A stretch of 64,000 nt of DNA from Nostoc sp. 106C (GTDB lineage: Bacteria; Cyanobacteriota; Cyanobacteriia; Cyanobacteriales; Nostocaceae), in the NCBI RefSeq assembly GCF_002154725.1, contig NZ_MTAW01000132.1, positions 1 to 64,000 of the forward strand. The letters run 5' to 3'. Made by a program: the position numbers and the translations under genes. Numbering within the stretch: position 1 is the stretch's first letter; every line of letters begins with the position of its first letter. This document shows positions 44,784 through 54,314 of the stretch, piece by piece. The notes beneath the pieces are model-generated. The model had not been told where the DNA came from, ran no database searches, and saw nothing but the letters and a program-made list of their open reading frames with translations.

Positions 44784-45674
44784 ATGGAAACAAAAACTGC
44801 CAAACTTCTTGATGGTAAAGCTTTAGCTGAAAAAATTCACCAAGAAATTCTAGAGCGCATTACAAAGTTACAACCACAAATTGGGCGTCCCCCTGGTTTA
44901 GCAGTATTGATGGTTGGCGACAATCCAGCATCGGCTGCTTATGTACGTAATAAAGAGCGAGCCTGCGCTAAGGTGGGTATTGCTTCTTTTGGCAAACATT
45001 TTCCCACTGAAACTACCCAAGCAGAACTAGAAGATGTAATTGCTGCGCTCAATCAAGATGAACAGGTAGATGGCATTCTTGTGCAGTTACCTCTACCCAA
45101 ACACTTAGACGCTGTTAGGTTGCTCAATCAAATTGATCCCGATAAAGACGCTGATGGACTGCACCCAGTCAATTTAGGGCGGCTGGTGCGCCAAGAAGCA
45201 GGTTTACGCAGTTGTACTCCAGCGGGTGTGATGCGGCTGTTGGAAGAATATAAAATTCCCTTGTCAGGAAAACAAGCAGTGGTAGTGGGACGTAGTATTT
45301 TAGTGGGTAAACCAATGGCATTGATGCTTCTGGAAGCTGATGCGACTGTAACCATTGCCCACTCGCGATCGCACGACTTAAAAGCCATCACCCAAAATGC
45401 CGATATTCTGATTGCAGCTGTAGGTCTTCCAGGATTGATTACCTCAGAAATGGTGAAACAGGACGCTGTTGTGGTAGATGTGGGGATGAATCGCGTTACC
45501 GATGCCAGTGGTAAAAGTCGTTTAGTCGGCGATGTCCACTGGGAATCAACAGCTGGCGTGGCGGAGTTTCTCACCCCAGTTCCTGGCGGTGTTGGTCCTA
45601 TGACTGTCGCTATGTTGTTGCAAAATACATTTGCCAGCTATTTAAGACGGTATGGAGTTAAGAGTGATAGATAA
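44784..45674 (+). CDS. folD: Bifunctional methylene-THF dehydrogenase/cyclohydrolase FolD
   Basis: The 296-residue protein has the catalytic Lys in [16 protein letters not shown], the substrate-binding block [10 protein letters not shown], the NADP-binding [14 protein letters not shown] and the C-terminal [15 protein letters not shown]. It interconverts 5,10-methylene- and 10-formyl-tetrahydrofolate. It heads a plus-strand set with crtE and a DUF212 gene, an arrangement conserved in many cyanobacteria. No other folate gene is present. Confidence 0.95.
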   Translation: METKTAKLLDGKALAEKIHQEILERITKLQPQIGRPPGLAVLMVGDNPASAAYVRNKERACAKVGIASFGKHFPTETTQAELEDVIAALNQDEQVDGILVQLPLPKHLDAVRLLNQIDPDKDADGLHPVNLGRLVRQEAGLRSCTPAGVMRLLEEYKIPLSGKQAVVVGRSILVGKPMALMLLEADATVTIAHSRSHDLKAITQNADILIAAVGLPGLITSEMVKQDAVVVDVGMNRVTDASGKSRLVGDVHWESTAGVAEFLTPVPGGVGPMTVAMLLQNTFASYLRRYGVKSDR

Positions 45675-45831
45675 TAATTTGCGATCGCATTTCGTTCTGT
45701 TTTTGTGCTTATTGAATAGCGATCGCGCACGATATTATTAATCCTCTGGGCATAGTGATTCTTTCAGCTCCAAAGCCCCTTAAAATTGTGACGTATATGA
45801 CAAAAATACCAAAATTTCAGGAATTTTAAGA

Positions 45832-46761
45832 ATGGTAGCAACTGATAAGTTTCAAAAGACGCCAGAGACAACCAAGTTTAACCTATCAGCTTATCTCAAA
45901 GAGCGCCAACAGCTTTGTGAAACAGCTTTGGATCGGGCGATCCCCATCGTTTATCCAGAAAAAATTTATGAAGCAATGCGCTACTCTCTGTTAGCTGGTG
46001 GTAAGCGTGTACGTCCCATCCTGTGCCTTGCCACCTGTGAAATGACTGGAGGCACAATCGAGATGGCTATGCCAACAGCTTGTGCTGTGGAGATGATCCA
46101 CACGATGTCCTTGATTCATGATGACCTGCCAGCGATGGATAATGACGATTACCGTCGAGGTAAGTTGACAAATCACAAGGTTTATGGTGAAGATATAGCG
46201 ATTTTAGCTGGGGATGGCTTATTAGCTTATGCTTTTGAGTTTGTTGCCACCGAGACTCCGCAAAATGTTCCTAGAGATAGAGTATTGCATGTAGTAGCCC
46301 GTCTCGGCAGGGCATTAGGCGCAGCTGGGTTAGTTGGTGGTCAAGTGGTCGATCTCGAATCGGAAGGTAAATCAGATACTTCCCTAGAAACGTTGAATTT
46401 CATTCATAACCATAAAACAGCTGCACTTTTAGAGGCTTGTGTTGTTTGTGGTGGAATTTTAACTGGAGTATCTCCTGAAGATTTGCAAAGACTAACTCGG
46501 TATGCTCAGAATATTGGTCTGGCATTCCAAATTGTGGACGATATCTTAGATATCACTGCTACTCAAGAACAATTAGGCAAAACTGCTGGCAAGGATCTCA
46601 AAGCGCAGAAAGTAACTTATCCCAGCTTGTGGGGAATTGAAGAATCGCGCTCCAAAGCTCAACAGCTAATTGAGGCAGCTTGTGCGGAATTAGATACATT
46701 TGGAGAACAAGCACAACCCCTAAAAGCGATCGCTCATTTTATTATCAGTCGCAATCACTAA
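45832..46761 (+). CDS. crtE: Geranylgeranyl diphosphate synthase
   Basis: The 309-residue protein has both Asp-rich motifs: [14 protein letters not shown] (first) and [20 protein letters not shown] (second). The residue pattern before the first motif ([11 protein letters not shown], with small residues at the chain-length positions) is consistent with the C20 product of cyanobacterial CrtE, used for carotenoids, chlorophyll phytyl and quinones. The gap to folD is 157 bp and to the DUF212 gene 204 bp. Confidence 0.92.
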   Translation: MVATDKFQKTPETTKFNLSAYLKERQQLCETALDRAIPIVYPEKIYEAMRYSLLAGGKRVRPILCLATCEMTGGTIEMAMPTACAVEMIHTMSLIHDDLPAMDNDDYRRGKLTNHKVYGEDIAILAGDGLLAYAFEFVATETPQNVPRDRVLHVVARLGRALGAAGLVGGQVVDLESEGKSDTSLETLNFIHNHKTAALLEACVVCGGILTGVSPEDLQRLTRYAQNIGLAFQIVDDILDITATQEQLGKTAGKDLKAQKVTYPSLWGIEESRSKAQQLIEAACAELDTFGEQAQPLKAIAHFIISRNH

Positions 46762-46965
46762 GTCAATCCCTACGGGGAATTCATACCAATTTTGGATTCT
46801 GCCCACATACTCGCCCGTAGGGTAGCTTTAAACATCAGAATTAAGGTGATTTTGACTGGGAGCCTAGCGACGGTCAATTGGGGATTTTGGATTTTGTTGG
46901 GTCGCATCTAAAGGTTTCCAAAAAAAACAACTGCTGCTAATATTTACTAACTTCGCCAAAATACC

Positions 46966-47433
46966 ATGCAGGACATAGGCAACATCTTAGACAACCGGGT
47001 GCTGCTGGTTGCTCTGGTAGCTTGTTTAATTGCTCAATCTCTAAAGCTCGTCATCGAGCTAATCAAAAATCGCAAACTAAATGTACGTGTTTTAGTGACC
47101 ACTGGAGGTATGCCCAGTGCCCATTCGGCTCTAGTTACATCTCTAGCCACAGGTGTAGGGCAAACTCTCGGCTGGGCATCTCCTGATTTTGCCCTGGCTA
47201 CGGTTTTTGCCATCATTGTCATGTATGATGCCGCTGGAGTGCGCCAAGCCGCTGGAAAGCAAGCTCGAATTCTTAATCAAATGATTGATGAATTATTTGA
47301 TGAAAAGCATGACTTTAGCCAAGACCGCCTCAAAGAATTGCTGGGACACACACCAGTTCAAGTCATCGCTGGGTCGGCTTTAGGTATAACCATCTCTTTG
47401 TTAGCGAGGTCTTTTTTAGCCACTAGCTTATAG
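46966..47433 (+). CDS. Divergent PAP2 family protein (DUF212)
   Basis: The 155-residue membrane protein has three or four helices and the phosphatase-like signature GGMPSAHSALVTSLATGVG, then MYDAAGVRQAAGKQARILNQM. The SAHS His corresponds to part of the PAP2 active site. Members may dephosphorylate prenyl or lipid phosphates. Adjacent crtE makes a prenyl diphosphate, so a prenyl-phosphate substrate is a reasonable guess. Confidence 0.88.
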   Translation: MQDIGNILDNRVLLVALVACLIAQSLKLVIELIKNRKLNVRVLVTTGGMPSAHSALVTSLATGVGQTLGWASPDFALATVFAIIVMYDAAGVRQAAGKQARILNQMIDELFDEKHDFSQDRLKELLGHTPVQVIAGSALGITISLLARSFLATSL

Positions 47434-47516
47434 TGCAGCAAGGTAGTTCTGATGAAAAAGTAGGGGAATAGGGAAAGGAGGGCATAAAGGACAAGGAGGA
47501 ATTAAAACCTTGCCTT

Positions 47517-47551
47517 TTGACTGTTGACTATTGACCCTTAACTTTTGAGTA
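47517..47551. repeat. Heptamer-type repeat TTGACTG/TTGACTA/TTGACCC
   Basis: A 7-bp period is visible over TTGACTGTTGACTATTGACC and the following TTAACTTTTGAGTA. It is the third STRR-like array in the 38-48 kb interval and lies just beyond the stop of the next minus-strand gene. Confidence 0.65.
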
Positions 47552-47552
47552 A

Positions 47553-48221
47553 CTACTGTGAACGCACATTTGACCGCAATAGCATCACCTTACGACTATC
47601 TACTAGATAGGCAACAAAGCCGCGTTCGTTGAGCTTTTGCAATGTGCTGTATGCTTCTTTTTGGTTAGTAGTGTAAACCGCCAGCAAGTAAGGGCGTTGT
47701 CCGTAGGAAGCAAAACCTACATCACCTCCTACCGCTTGTTCTACATTAGAGACAAGTTCTGGGCGGTTAAAATAATCTACTAATACAGCATAGCCTACTC
47801 CCAAGGCTTGAGGATTATAGGTCACTGCTTGAGGTTGTTGCACATCTGCCGGTCTAGTGGTAATGATCCCAGACAACCCAACAATATTGTTGATGTATCT
47901 CGCCCAACGATTGGCATCGTCAATTTTATTAAACCCCCCTATCCGCGTTACTGTCTCTGTTAAGTATTGACAGGTTGTACTTTTGAGTTCAGGAGGTAAG
48001 GCATTGCGCAGTTGCTTCTGATTATCTGCTGTGGGGCTAACTATCAATAAAAGATACTCACCAGCACTAGGAGGCTGACAAACAGGAAGAGCTTGTTGAG
48101 CGGTAACAGAACTCATACCACCCATCAAACCTGCGATCGCTAATACTACAGCATGTGGTAAATTCGGAAATCTCTGCACAACAGTCTCAGACATAAATAG
48201 GATTTTTTTAAAAGATTTCAT
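47553..48221 (-). CDS. Exported protein of unknown function
   Basis: From the ATG at 48221 the product is 222 residues. A hydrophobic N-terminal stretch (LPHAVVLAIAGLMGGMSSV) ends in AQQA and looks like a signal peptide. The rest is soluble, with GEYLLLIVSPTADNQKQL and repeated tyrosine-containing strands (GYAVLVDYFNRPEL, RPYLLAVYTTNQKEAY) reminiscent of two SPOR-like halves. The upstream in-frame extension comes from a G-rich repeat (48230-48345) and is excluded. A start at 48194 is also possible. Confidence 0.65.
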   Translation of the reverse strand: MKSFKKILFMSETVVQRFPNLPHAVVLAIAGLMGGMSSVTAQQALPVCQPPSAGEYLLLIVSPTADNQKQLRNALPPELKSTTCQYLTETVTRIGGFNKIDDANRWARYINNIVGLSGIITTRPADVQQPQAVTYNPQALGVGYAVLVDYFNRPELVSNVEQAVGGDVGFASYGQRPYLLAVYTTNQKEAYSTLQKLNERGFVAYLVDSRKVMLLRSNVRSQ

Positions 48222-48229
48222 CAAAATAT

Positions 48230-48345
48230 ATTTTGTTCCCCCAAATGGGAACCAAGGGAGCAGGGGAAGGGAGAGAGGGAGGAAAGGGAGGACAAGGGAG
48301 ACGAGGAAGTGCGGGGAGTGTGGGAGTTTTCTTCCCCATCTCCTC
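48230..48345. repeat. G/A-rich 7-8 bp repeat stretch
   Basis: The plus strand reads GGGAGCAGGGGAAGGGAGAG, GGAGGAAAGGGAGGACAAGG and similar. It is related to the G-rich heptads at 43507-43575. It produces spurious ORFs on both strands. Confidence 0.6.
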
Positions 48346-48447
48346 ATCTTCCCTCTCTTCCCCATCTCTCCTACATGCCCAATGCCCAATCCTCATAAGT
48401 GATATTTATGTCTATCCACCTAATGAACACACCTAATGAACAGTATA

Positions 48448-48777
48448 TTAGGATACGGTAGCTAGAGATGCTATAGGATCGGAAATTGTCTCAGAAGGAG
48501 CTTGGAATTCTCCTGTGATGACATACTCTAATCGCAGTTTTAGCCAAGTAATAAATTGCTGATTGGTAGAAATAATTGCAGCTGATGGTTGAGGACACTT
48601 GGCTTTGATCTTTGCCATTTCTGGTGCTTCTAAAAAAGCTGGCTGTTTAACCAACCAAAAATCAATTTCTTTTTCTTGTTCGTGATAGTGACGAGTACGT
48701 TCCTTGAGAACCTCTTCTATAGGTTCTTCCTGTAATAAAAATCTTTGACTTGTCAATACGTAATAGTATGTTTGCAT
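48448..48777 (-). CDS. ycf54: Ycf54 (Mg-protoporphyrin monomethyl ester cyclase subunit)
   Basis: The 109-residue product starts MQTYYYVLTSQRFLL and contains KEIDFWLVKQPAFLEAPEMA and FITWLKLRLEYVITGEF, the conserved core of Ycf54 (DUF2488). Ycf54 is needed for activity and stability of the aerobic oxidative cyclase that closes the fifth ring of chlorophyll. The second ATG is used because AGGA precedes it at good spacing. The AcsF subunit is not in the window. Confidence 0.92.
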   Translation of the reverse strand: MQTYYYVLTSQRFLLQEEPIEEVLKERTRHYHEQEKEIDFWLVKQPAFLEAPEMAKIKAKCPQPSAAIISTNQQFITWLKLRLEYVITGEFQAPSETISDPIASLATVS

Positions 48778-48840
48778 TTTCATCCTGTGGTTGTTAATGA
48801 TTAATCCCAGGGTACAGTGTATACGCTGTACCCTTAAAAG

Positions 48841-49560
48841 TTAACTTTTCTTGACTTTTTTAAACCAAGAACTGAAGGGACAAGCACTTCCTTTGTTGTC
48901 ACTCATTGGCAGCTTGCCGCCAGCTGTTAGTTTTTCTAAAAACAGCGTATTGTCAAAGTAGTGTTCTAAGGAAATTATTTGCAAGTCATCGGTAACTTTA
49001 GCAATGCTCATGCCAATAATTTCTACTGTCTCTCCAGTTGGTGCAAACTCTTTATATGCACCATTAAAATGTCCCCAGTGTCGCCACTTGAATGTCACAT
49101 TTGGTGGACCTGAGAACACTTCCAGAACTTCCCAAGGAAATCCTTGGGGAAATGTTGTATGGAAGATTTCACTTGATGATTCAAAGCTTTCAGCAGATGC
49201 TTTGTAATGCTCTGAATCAGCCATAAATAAATTGTAAGTACCTTGGGCTGATAAATCTTTAACTGTGTATTCTGGACCTCCATTAGTACTTACACGAAAC
49301 TTGTCATTAACAACAGACAACCACTGCTGTGGGTTAGTTTTGAAAGACACTTCCATCTCGAAAGTTCTTACCAAGTTTTGCACGATCACTTCTAGAGTAC
49401 CCTCTATGTGATGGCGTGTACTTTCTTGGGCTAAATTCTCTTTAGACCGAGAATAATCAGGAGGTGTCTGATAGCGCCATTGGGTATCAGTACTTCCTTC
49501 AATAACTTTATCTCGATCCTGTACCCAAAGCGGCAGGCTGTTAGATTGTGTTGCGCTCAT
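48841..49560 (-). CDS. SnoaL-like / pathogen-related-type protein
   Basis: This 239-residue protein has the cone-shaped SnoaL-like fold pattern: LVRTFEMEVSFKTNPQQW near residue 65, TYNLFMADSEHYK, FKWRHWGHFNGAYKEFAPTGE and the closing EHYFDNTLFLEKL. Related plant proteins are called pathogen-related and cyanobacterial members are hypothetical. SnoaL-like domains bind small hydrophobic molecules or act as cyclases. It lies between pdxJ and ycf54, all on the minus strand. Confidence 0.75.
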   Translation of the reverse strand: MSATQSNSLPLWVQDRDKVIEGSTDTQWRYQTPPDYSRSKENLAQESTRHHIEGTLEVIVQNLVRTFEMEVSFKTNPQQWLSVVNDKFRVSTNGGPEYTVKDLSAQGTYNLFMADSEHYKASAESFESSSEIFHTTFPQGFPWEVLEVFSGPPNVTFKWRHWGHFNGAYKEFAPTGETVEIIGMSIAKVTDDLQIISLEHYFDNTLFLEKLTAGGKLPMSDNKGSACPFSSWFKKVKKS

Positions 49561-49649
49561 AGAAGTCTTTGCTTAAAATTGTGTCCCCAATTTCTGGATT
49601 TCGCAGTTATGACCCCTCTAAGCTTTCAAACAGTTATTTAGTTAACTGT

Positions 49650-50372
49650 TTACAATTCTCCTCGGATAGCTTGTTTCATCTCACGAACAGCTCTTTCTAT
49701 ACCTACTAAAGCTGCGCGACTGATGATAGTATGACCAATATTTAGTTCTTCCATCCCTGGAAAACTAGCCACAGGATAAACGTTCCAGTAGGTAAGTCCA
49801 TGACCAGCATTGACTCGCAACCCAGCTTGAATCGCTTGCTCGCACCCTTTAGCTAACACGGCTAACTCTTGCTTGCGACTTGTTTCATCGACAGCCTCAG
49901 CGTATTGCCCAGTGTGCAGTTCGATGAACTTGGCCTGCACTTTGGCAGATGCTGCAATTTGTGACGGTTCGGCATCGATAAATAGACTAACTGGAATGTC
50001 GGCACTTTGCAATTTATCAACTATCTCACCTATTTTAGCAATTTGCCCAACAATATCTAAACCGCCTTCTGTTGTAACTTCTTCACGTTTTTCTGGTACT
50101 AAAGTTACATAATCAGGTTTGATATCGAGGGCAATCCCTAACATTTCCTCTGTAGCGGCCATTTCTAAATTTAAGTGCGTTCTCACCGTTTGCCGTAAGA
50201 GTCGCACATCCCTGTCTTGAATATGCCGTCTATCTTCTCGCAGATGCACCGTAATCCCATCTGCACCGCCTAATTCTGCCAGCACCGCCGCCGCTACGGG
50301 GTCAGGTTCCACCGTTCGCCGTGCTTGCCGAATCGTCGCAATATGGTCAATGTTTACGCCGAGTGTAGACAC
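49650..50372 (-). CDS. pdxJ: Pyridoxine 5'-phosphate synthase
   Basis: The product is 240 residues from the GTG at 50372. It starts [18 protein letters not shown], has [12 protein letters not shown] and [12 protein letters not shown], and ends near [12 protein letters not shown]. These include the active-site His and Glu/Arg residues of PdxJ, which condenses 1-deoxyxylulose 5-phosphate with aminoacetone 3-phosphate to PNP. The GTG is preferred over a TTG 20 codons earlier because CGGGAG lies upstream and length and N-terminus match the family. Confidence 0.95.
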   Translation of the reverse strand: MSTLGVNIDHIATIRQARRTVEPDPVAAAVLAELGGADGITVHLREDRRHIQDRDVRLLRQTVRTHLNLEMAATEEMLGIALDIKPDYVTLVPEKREEVTTEGGLDIVGQIAKIGEIVDKLQSADIPVSLFIDAEPSQIAASAKVQAKFIELHTGQYAEAVDETSRKQELAVLAKGCEQAIQAGLRVNAGHGLTYWNVYPVASFPGMEELNIGHTIISRAALVGIERAVREMKQAIRGEL

Positions 50373-50508
50373 CCCTAGTTTCTCCCGATCCACAGTCTTT
50401 AGGATCTTGATTTTACCGGAAATGCTGGTCAAGAGGTAAGCGTGAGTGCGATCGCGTTCCCTACTCTACAGATTTAGAATAATATCTACACCCACTTTTT
50501 AAGGCGAT

Positions 50509-51147
50509 ATGCTTTTAGAACTAAAACAAATTATCGTCAAACCAGGTCAACAAATGTTGCTCAAAGATGTTAGTTGGCAGCAGTTAGAAAATATTTTAGA
50601 AGAAATGGGAGAACACCGTGCCGCCCGCATTTCCTATAGTCATGGCTGGTTAGAAATTATGGTGCCGCTACCCGAACATGAAAAAGATAAAGAATTGATT
50701 GGTGATTTAGTCAAAATTTTATTAGATAAACTCCAAATAGATTTTGAACCTTTTGGTTCCACAACACTGAAAAATGAGCGAATGCAGCAAGCCGTAGAAC
50801 CAGATACTTGTTTTTATATTCAAAATCAAGCTGCTGTAATTGGCAAAAATCGGATAGATTTAAATGTAGATCCGCCACCAGACTTAGCCATTGAAATTGA
50901 TATTACATCCCGTACTCGATTTGAAAATTATGAGCTTTTGGGAATTCCAGAATTTTGGCGATATACACAACAAGGGTTAGAAATTAATTTGCTTCGAGAA
51001 GGGAAATATATCAAATCACAATCTAGCCCTAATTTTCCTGGTATCCCAATTATTGAATTAGTCAATGAATATGTTCAGCAGTGTTTAACGATTGGCAGAA
51101 GTCAAGCTATGCGTAATTTTAAAAGTTGGGTGAAGAATAATTTGTAG
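50509..51147 (+). CDS. Uma2-family PD-(D/E)XK protein, shorter-motif variant
   Basis: The 212-residue protein starts MLLELKQIIVKPGQQMLLKD and has YSHGWLEIMVPLPEHEKDKE, VEPDTCFYIQNQ and PPDLAIEIDITSRTRFENYEL. The PDT...EID residues correspond to the putative nuclease site; the family is the same as the other two Uma2 proteins here, but this member belongs to a different branch. It is divergent from pdxJ and is followed by the convergent metacaspase gene. Confidence 0.85.
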   Translation: MLLELKQIIVKPGQQMLLKDVSWQQLENILEEMGEHRAARISYSHGWLEIMVPLPEHEKDKELIGDLVKILLDKLQIDFEPFGSTTLKNERMQQAVEPDTCFYIQNQAAVIGKNRIDLNVDPPPDLAIEIDITSRTRFENYELLGIPEFWRYTQQGLEINLLREGKYIKSQSSPNFPGIPIIELVNEYVQQCLTIGRSQAMRNFKSWVKNNL

Positions 51148-51202
51148 TTATTTAAATTGAGTTGCGATCGCATCTTTGACTTCATTATAAAACTAACGCT
51201 AA

Positions 51203-53737
51203 CTAAATTTGAATCGGCACAAATTTATATTCATTATCAAGTATTTGTTGAACTTGGACTGGAAAAAGGCGGTTATTGGTGCGATCACGCGACGAATCAA
51301 ATTGAATCTTTCCCGTTGCAGCATCTACTGAAAAATTTGGATTAGACAGTGTCTTTTGTAACTCTTCACGTGTATTACTTTTTTGCAATCCTGCAATAAT
51401 TGCCTTAGTTGCATCATAAGATGTTGCTGTTCGCCAGTTCACCGGAGCTTTCGACCACAATACATCAGCATTTTTCACAAAAGGATTATTAGGAAACGCT
51501 GCCGGATGCCAAGGTACAGGTATGATGATTCCATTGATGTATTTACCCTGCTGTAAGCTTTCTTCGGTGAGCAATGCAGGCGTACCAAATAAAGCTAATT
51601 GCCCTTGATTAGCTTGTATTAGGGCTAGACCTTGCCTTTCGGTATCCCTACTTTTGTCTATGTATGTAGTTAATACTAAAGCATTAGCGCCACTATTCTT
51701 AGCTTGAGAAATAGCTACACTAGGGTCAAATTTAGAAGCAGAAATATTGCAATCTGTAGTATTGATAATACCACCAGCCGCTTTTATTGCTTTGACCAAA
51801 CTATCCTTAACCGAAAGATTATCTGAATGTTGATCGACACAGATAAGAAAGTTAGTTTTTTTCATGTTATTGATAGCGTAACGAGAGATGCTATCTGCGA
51901 CTAAGCTAACACTAGGAGCTGTACGAAAGATATAAGTGCCAATACTAGTAATATTTTGGGCATAACTAGTAGGAGACATCATAACTAAGCCACCGTTTTG
52001 ATACACTGGGGCTGCGGAGATGGAAGCACTACTAGCATTATGTCCCACTACAGCAAAAATACTAGCATCTTTGACAAACTGAGTAGCAAGCTGTACAGCT
52101 TCGCTAGGAGCATTATCATCATTAGCGATCGCTACCTCCAAAAGCTTCCCATTAATACCGCCATTTCGATTCACTTCATCTTGAGCCTGAGCCACACCGC
52201 GTAGCATCTCTTCTGCTATATTCTTTTGAGTGCCAATGGGTACGCTAACGGCAATTTTGAGTTGTTCTCCTTTTTGACGAGCTATCGCATTGTTCAAGTA
52301 AATTAATGTTTCTGGGTCTCTTGAATTAGTTTTCCGGTAGGAATCAAACTTATTAATAGCAGTATTACAATCACTGTTAGCAAATGCTTTAACTCCAGCT
52401 TCTTTATCAGCATTTGTATATTGTTTTAATAAAATTTCTTCACCTAAGCTAATTCTATCGCCCAAATTATACTCTTTTTTGACACAGGAATATCCTTGAG
52501 CCTGAACTGGAGTTTGAGGTTGATCTGGAGACTTTAAAAAGTAGACTATAGTACCACCAATAATTACTCCTATTACTCCAATGATGCACGCTCCTATGTA
52601 ATATGAAAAATTGCTATTTTGGGGAGGTGGAGGATTAATAACTACCGGAGGTGCAGTAAGTTGCTGTTCGGTAATTAAAGAAGCTTCAATTAGGGCTATA
52701 TCTTCATCTCTGAGTCCTAAAACTTGCTGAACACGTTTCAAACGAGCGCGAGTTCTATCACTCGCAGGAAACCCATCTTTAATCTCGTCGCGGAAAGCTA
52801 GCTCATATTGCTGCAATTTTTTCTTTTTGTCTTCTATAGGTGCTAAAACCTGAGTTTCAATTGCAGCAGCCTGTTCAGGTGTTAGTTTCAGTGTCTCTTG
52901 TAAACCTACCAATGCAGCGCGACCAGCAACAGAAATTTCACCGTTACCTCCCTCTACCCAATACTCAACTTCTCGACGATATGTGAGCATGGGATCATTA
53001 CTTGGTGCTTTAGCAAGCTTAATTTTATAACCTTCTTTGATAGCGTATATCTCCGGTTTCATAGCCGGAGTGCTTTCTTGCACTTTCTTGGTAGCATACT
53101 CATGCAATTCATCAACAGAGATAAAAGCATCTTCATCACGATCTGCCGCACCAGTTTCTAGCCCCTCCACTATGTAGCGGGTGTAAGTTGAGTTATCTGT
53201 TCCTTGCTGTTCAAAAGAATATTGGGTTGAAGTCGAAGATGTGAGAACAGCCCGTCCTTCGCCACCCAATTGGTTTTTGACATCCACAAAACCATCATCT
53301 CTTGCCAACATCCCCTCAGCAAACGCACCACTAAAGCAACAATCGAGAATTACTACCTCGCGTTTGGAGCGACTATTGCTCATGACTTCATGCACAAAGC
53401 TAGCTAGTACTGTTGTTGCCTTAATCGGTACTCCTTTATCTGTTTTGCGAGTATTGCGAGTAGCAAAGTAAAGTTTGCCGCTTTCATCTTTGATTCCGTG
53501 ACCAGAGAAAAATAGCAGAACCAGGTCATCTCTTTGACGATCAGCAAACAAGATTTCAATAGCTTCCGCCATCTCATTTTGTTGAGGATTCAGCAGTACT
53601 TTTACATCATCAAAACCGCCAATCTCTGGATTCTCTAAAACTTGCTGCATTTTCTCAACATCTTTAGTTGCCGCAGGCAATGGGGTAATACCAGTCTCAT
53701 ACTCACTGACTCCTATTAGCAGTGCTACTTTCGCCAT
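51203..53737 (-). CDS. Metacaspase fused to a membrane helix and a periplasmic type 1 binding-protein receptor
   Basis: The 844-residue protein has four parts. Residues 1-230 are a C14 caspase domain with His80 (LLFFSGHGI) and Cys134 (LDCCFSGAF), the complete dyad. Residues 245-360 are helical (YRREVEYWVEGGNGEISVAG, then LGLRDEDIALIEASL), a segment often fused to cyanobacterial conflict proteins. Residues 380-410 form a single membrane helix (IGACIIGVIGVIIGG). Residues 420-844 resemble the Leu/Ile/Val-binding-protein receptor family (LKIAVSVPIGTQKN, GGINGKLLEVAIANDDN, FAVVGHNASSASISAAPVYQ). The caspase should face the cytosol and the receptor the periplasm. An EACC1-like gene lies 30 bp upstream in the same operon. 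Confidence 0.85.
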   Translation of the reverse strand: MAKVALLIGVSEYETGITPLPAATKDVEKMQQVLENPEIGGFDDVKVLLNPQQNEMAEAIEILFADRQRDDLVLLFFSGHGIKDESGKLYFATRNTRKTDKGVPIKATTVLASFVHEVMSNSRSKREVVILDCCFSGAFAEGMLARDDGFVDVKNQLGGEGRAVLTSSTSTQYSFEQQGTDNSTYTRYIVEGLETGAADRDEDAFISVDELHEYATKKVQESTPAMKPEIYAIKEGYKIKLAKAPSNDPMLTYRREVEYWVEGGNGEISVAGRAALVGLQETLKLTPEQAAAIETQVLAPIEDKKKKLQQYELAFRDEIKDGFPASDRTRARLKRVQQVLGLRDEDIALIEASLITEQQLTAPPVVINPPPPQNSNFSYYIGACIIGVIGVIIGGTIVYFLKSPDQPQTPVQAQGYSCVKKEYNLGDRISLGEEILLKQYTNADKEAGVKAFANSDCNTAINKFDSYRKTNSRDPETLIYLNNAIARQKGEQLKIAVSVPIGTQKNIAEEMLRGVAQAQDEVNRNGGINGKLLEVAIANDDNAPSEAVQLATQFVKDASIFAVVGHNASSASISAAPVYQNGGLVMMSPTSYAQNITSIGTYIFRTAPSVSLVADSISRYAINNMKKTNFLICVDQHSDNLSVKDSLVKAIKAAGGIINTTDCNISASKFDPSVAISQAKNSGANALVLTTYIDKSRDTERQGLALIQANQGQLALFGTPALLTEESLQQGKYINGIIIPVPWHPAAFPNNPFVKNADVLWSKAPVNWRTATSYDATKAIIAGLQKSNTREELQKTLSNPNFSVDAATGKIQFDSSRDRTNNRLFPVQVQQILDNEYKFVPIQI

Positions 53738-53767
53738 CTCATTATTCTTCCTTGTTAATGGAATTTC

Positions 53768-54145
53768 CTATTTACCTGCGACGAACTTTTGAGCTTGTTC
53801 AATGATTGCGGTTAACTCTTGCTGGCTATTGGCTTTTACTTTTAGCTTTTTCCCGTTAGCTTCTACTTCCAATTCAATTGGTTTATTACCCAAGCGATCG
53901 CGCAAAAACTCCAACATTTTCTTAAAATTGGCAAGGCTTACCTCTGTTCGCAGCACTCCTACCAGAAAACCTCCAACAGACTTTGCTCCTTCGGGTGTGT
54001 CTGTCACTGCTACGAGTTCTGCACTTTCTACATCTAAGTCTTTTATCTCTCTCAGGAAATTTCGCGTTTCTCGCTCCTGCTCTTCTGCATCTAAGTCGGG
54101 ATTGGAAAGAGCGATCGTCAGTTTGACGTTAGATTCAGAACTCAT
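53768..54145 (-). CDS. EACC1-like effector-associated protein
   Basis: The 125-residue protein has VKLTIALSNPDLDAEEQERE at the start, a middle GAKSVGGFLVGVLRTEVSL and the end IELEVEANGKKLKVKANSQQ. This pattern resembles the effector-associated constant component EACC1 that accompanies caspase- and trypsin-type effectors in predicted bacterial conflict systems. A good AGGA site precedes the ATG. The metacaspase gene starts 30 bp downstream on the same strand. The EACC1 name rests on pattern memory, not on an alignment. Confidence 0.7.
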   Translation of the reverse strand: MSSESNVKLTIALSNPDLDAEEQERETRNFLREIKDLDVESAELVAVTDTPEGAKSVGGFLVGVLRTEVSLANFKKMLEFLRDRLGNKPIELEVEANGKKLKVKANSQQELTAIIEQAQKFVAGK

Positions 54146-54314
54146 TTTGTATCCTTTCAGGTTTTAAGCAGTTGACTGTCAACAGTGATTTCCGCAATAT
54201 TTATATTGAAATCACATCTGCTATGTAAATTTCCTGAAGATTTTCTAATATTTTGACAAATGTTTTTTATTTTTAGACAAAAATTGCCAGAAATAGCAGC
54301 TATTCGCCTCAGTC

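Noticed and set aside
48222-48389. N-terminal extension of the exported protein gene
   Set aside because: It is encoded by a G/A-rich repeat and is not preceded by a ribosome-binding site; the later ATG gives a normal signal peptide.
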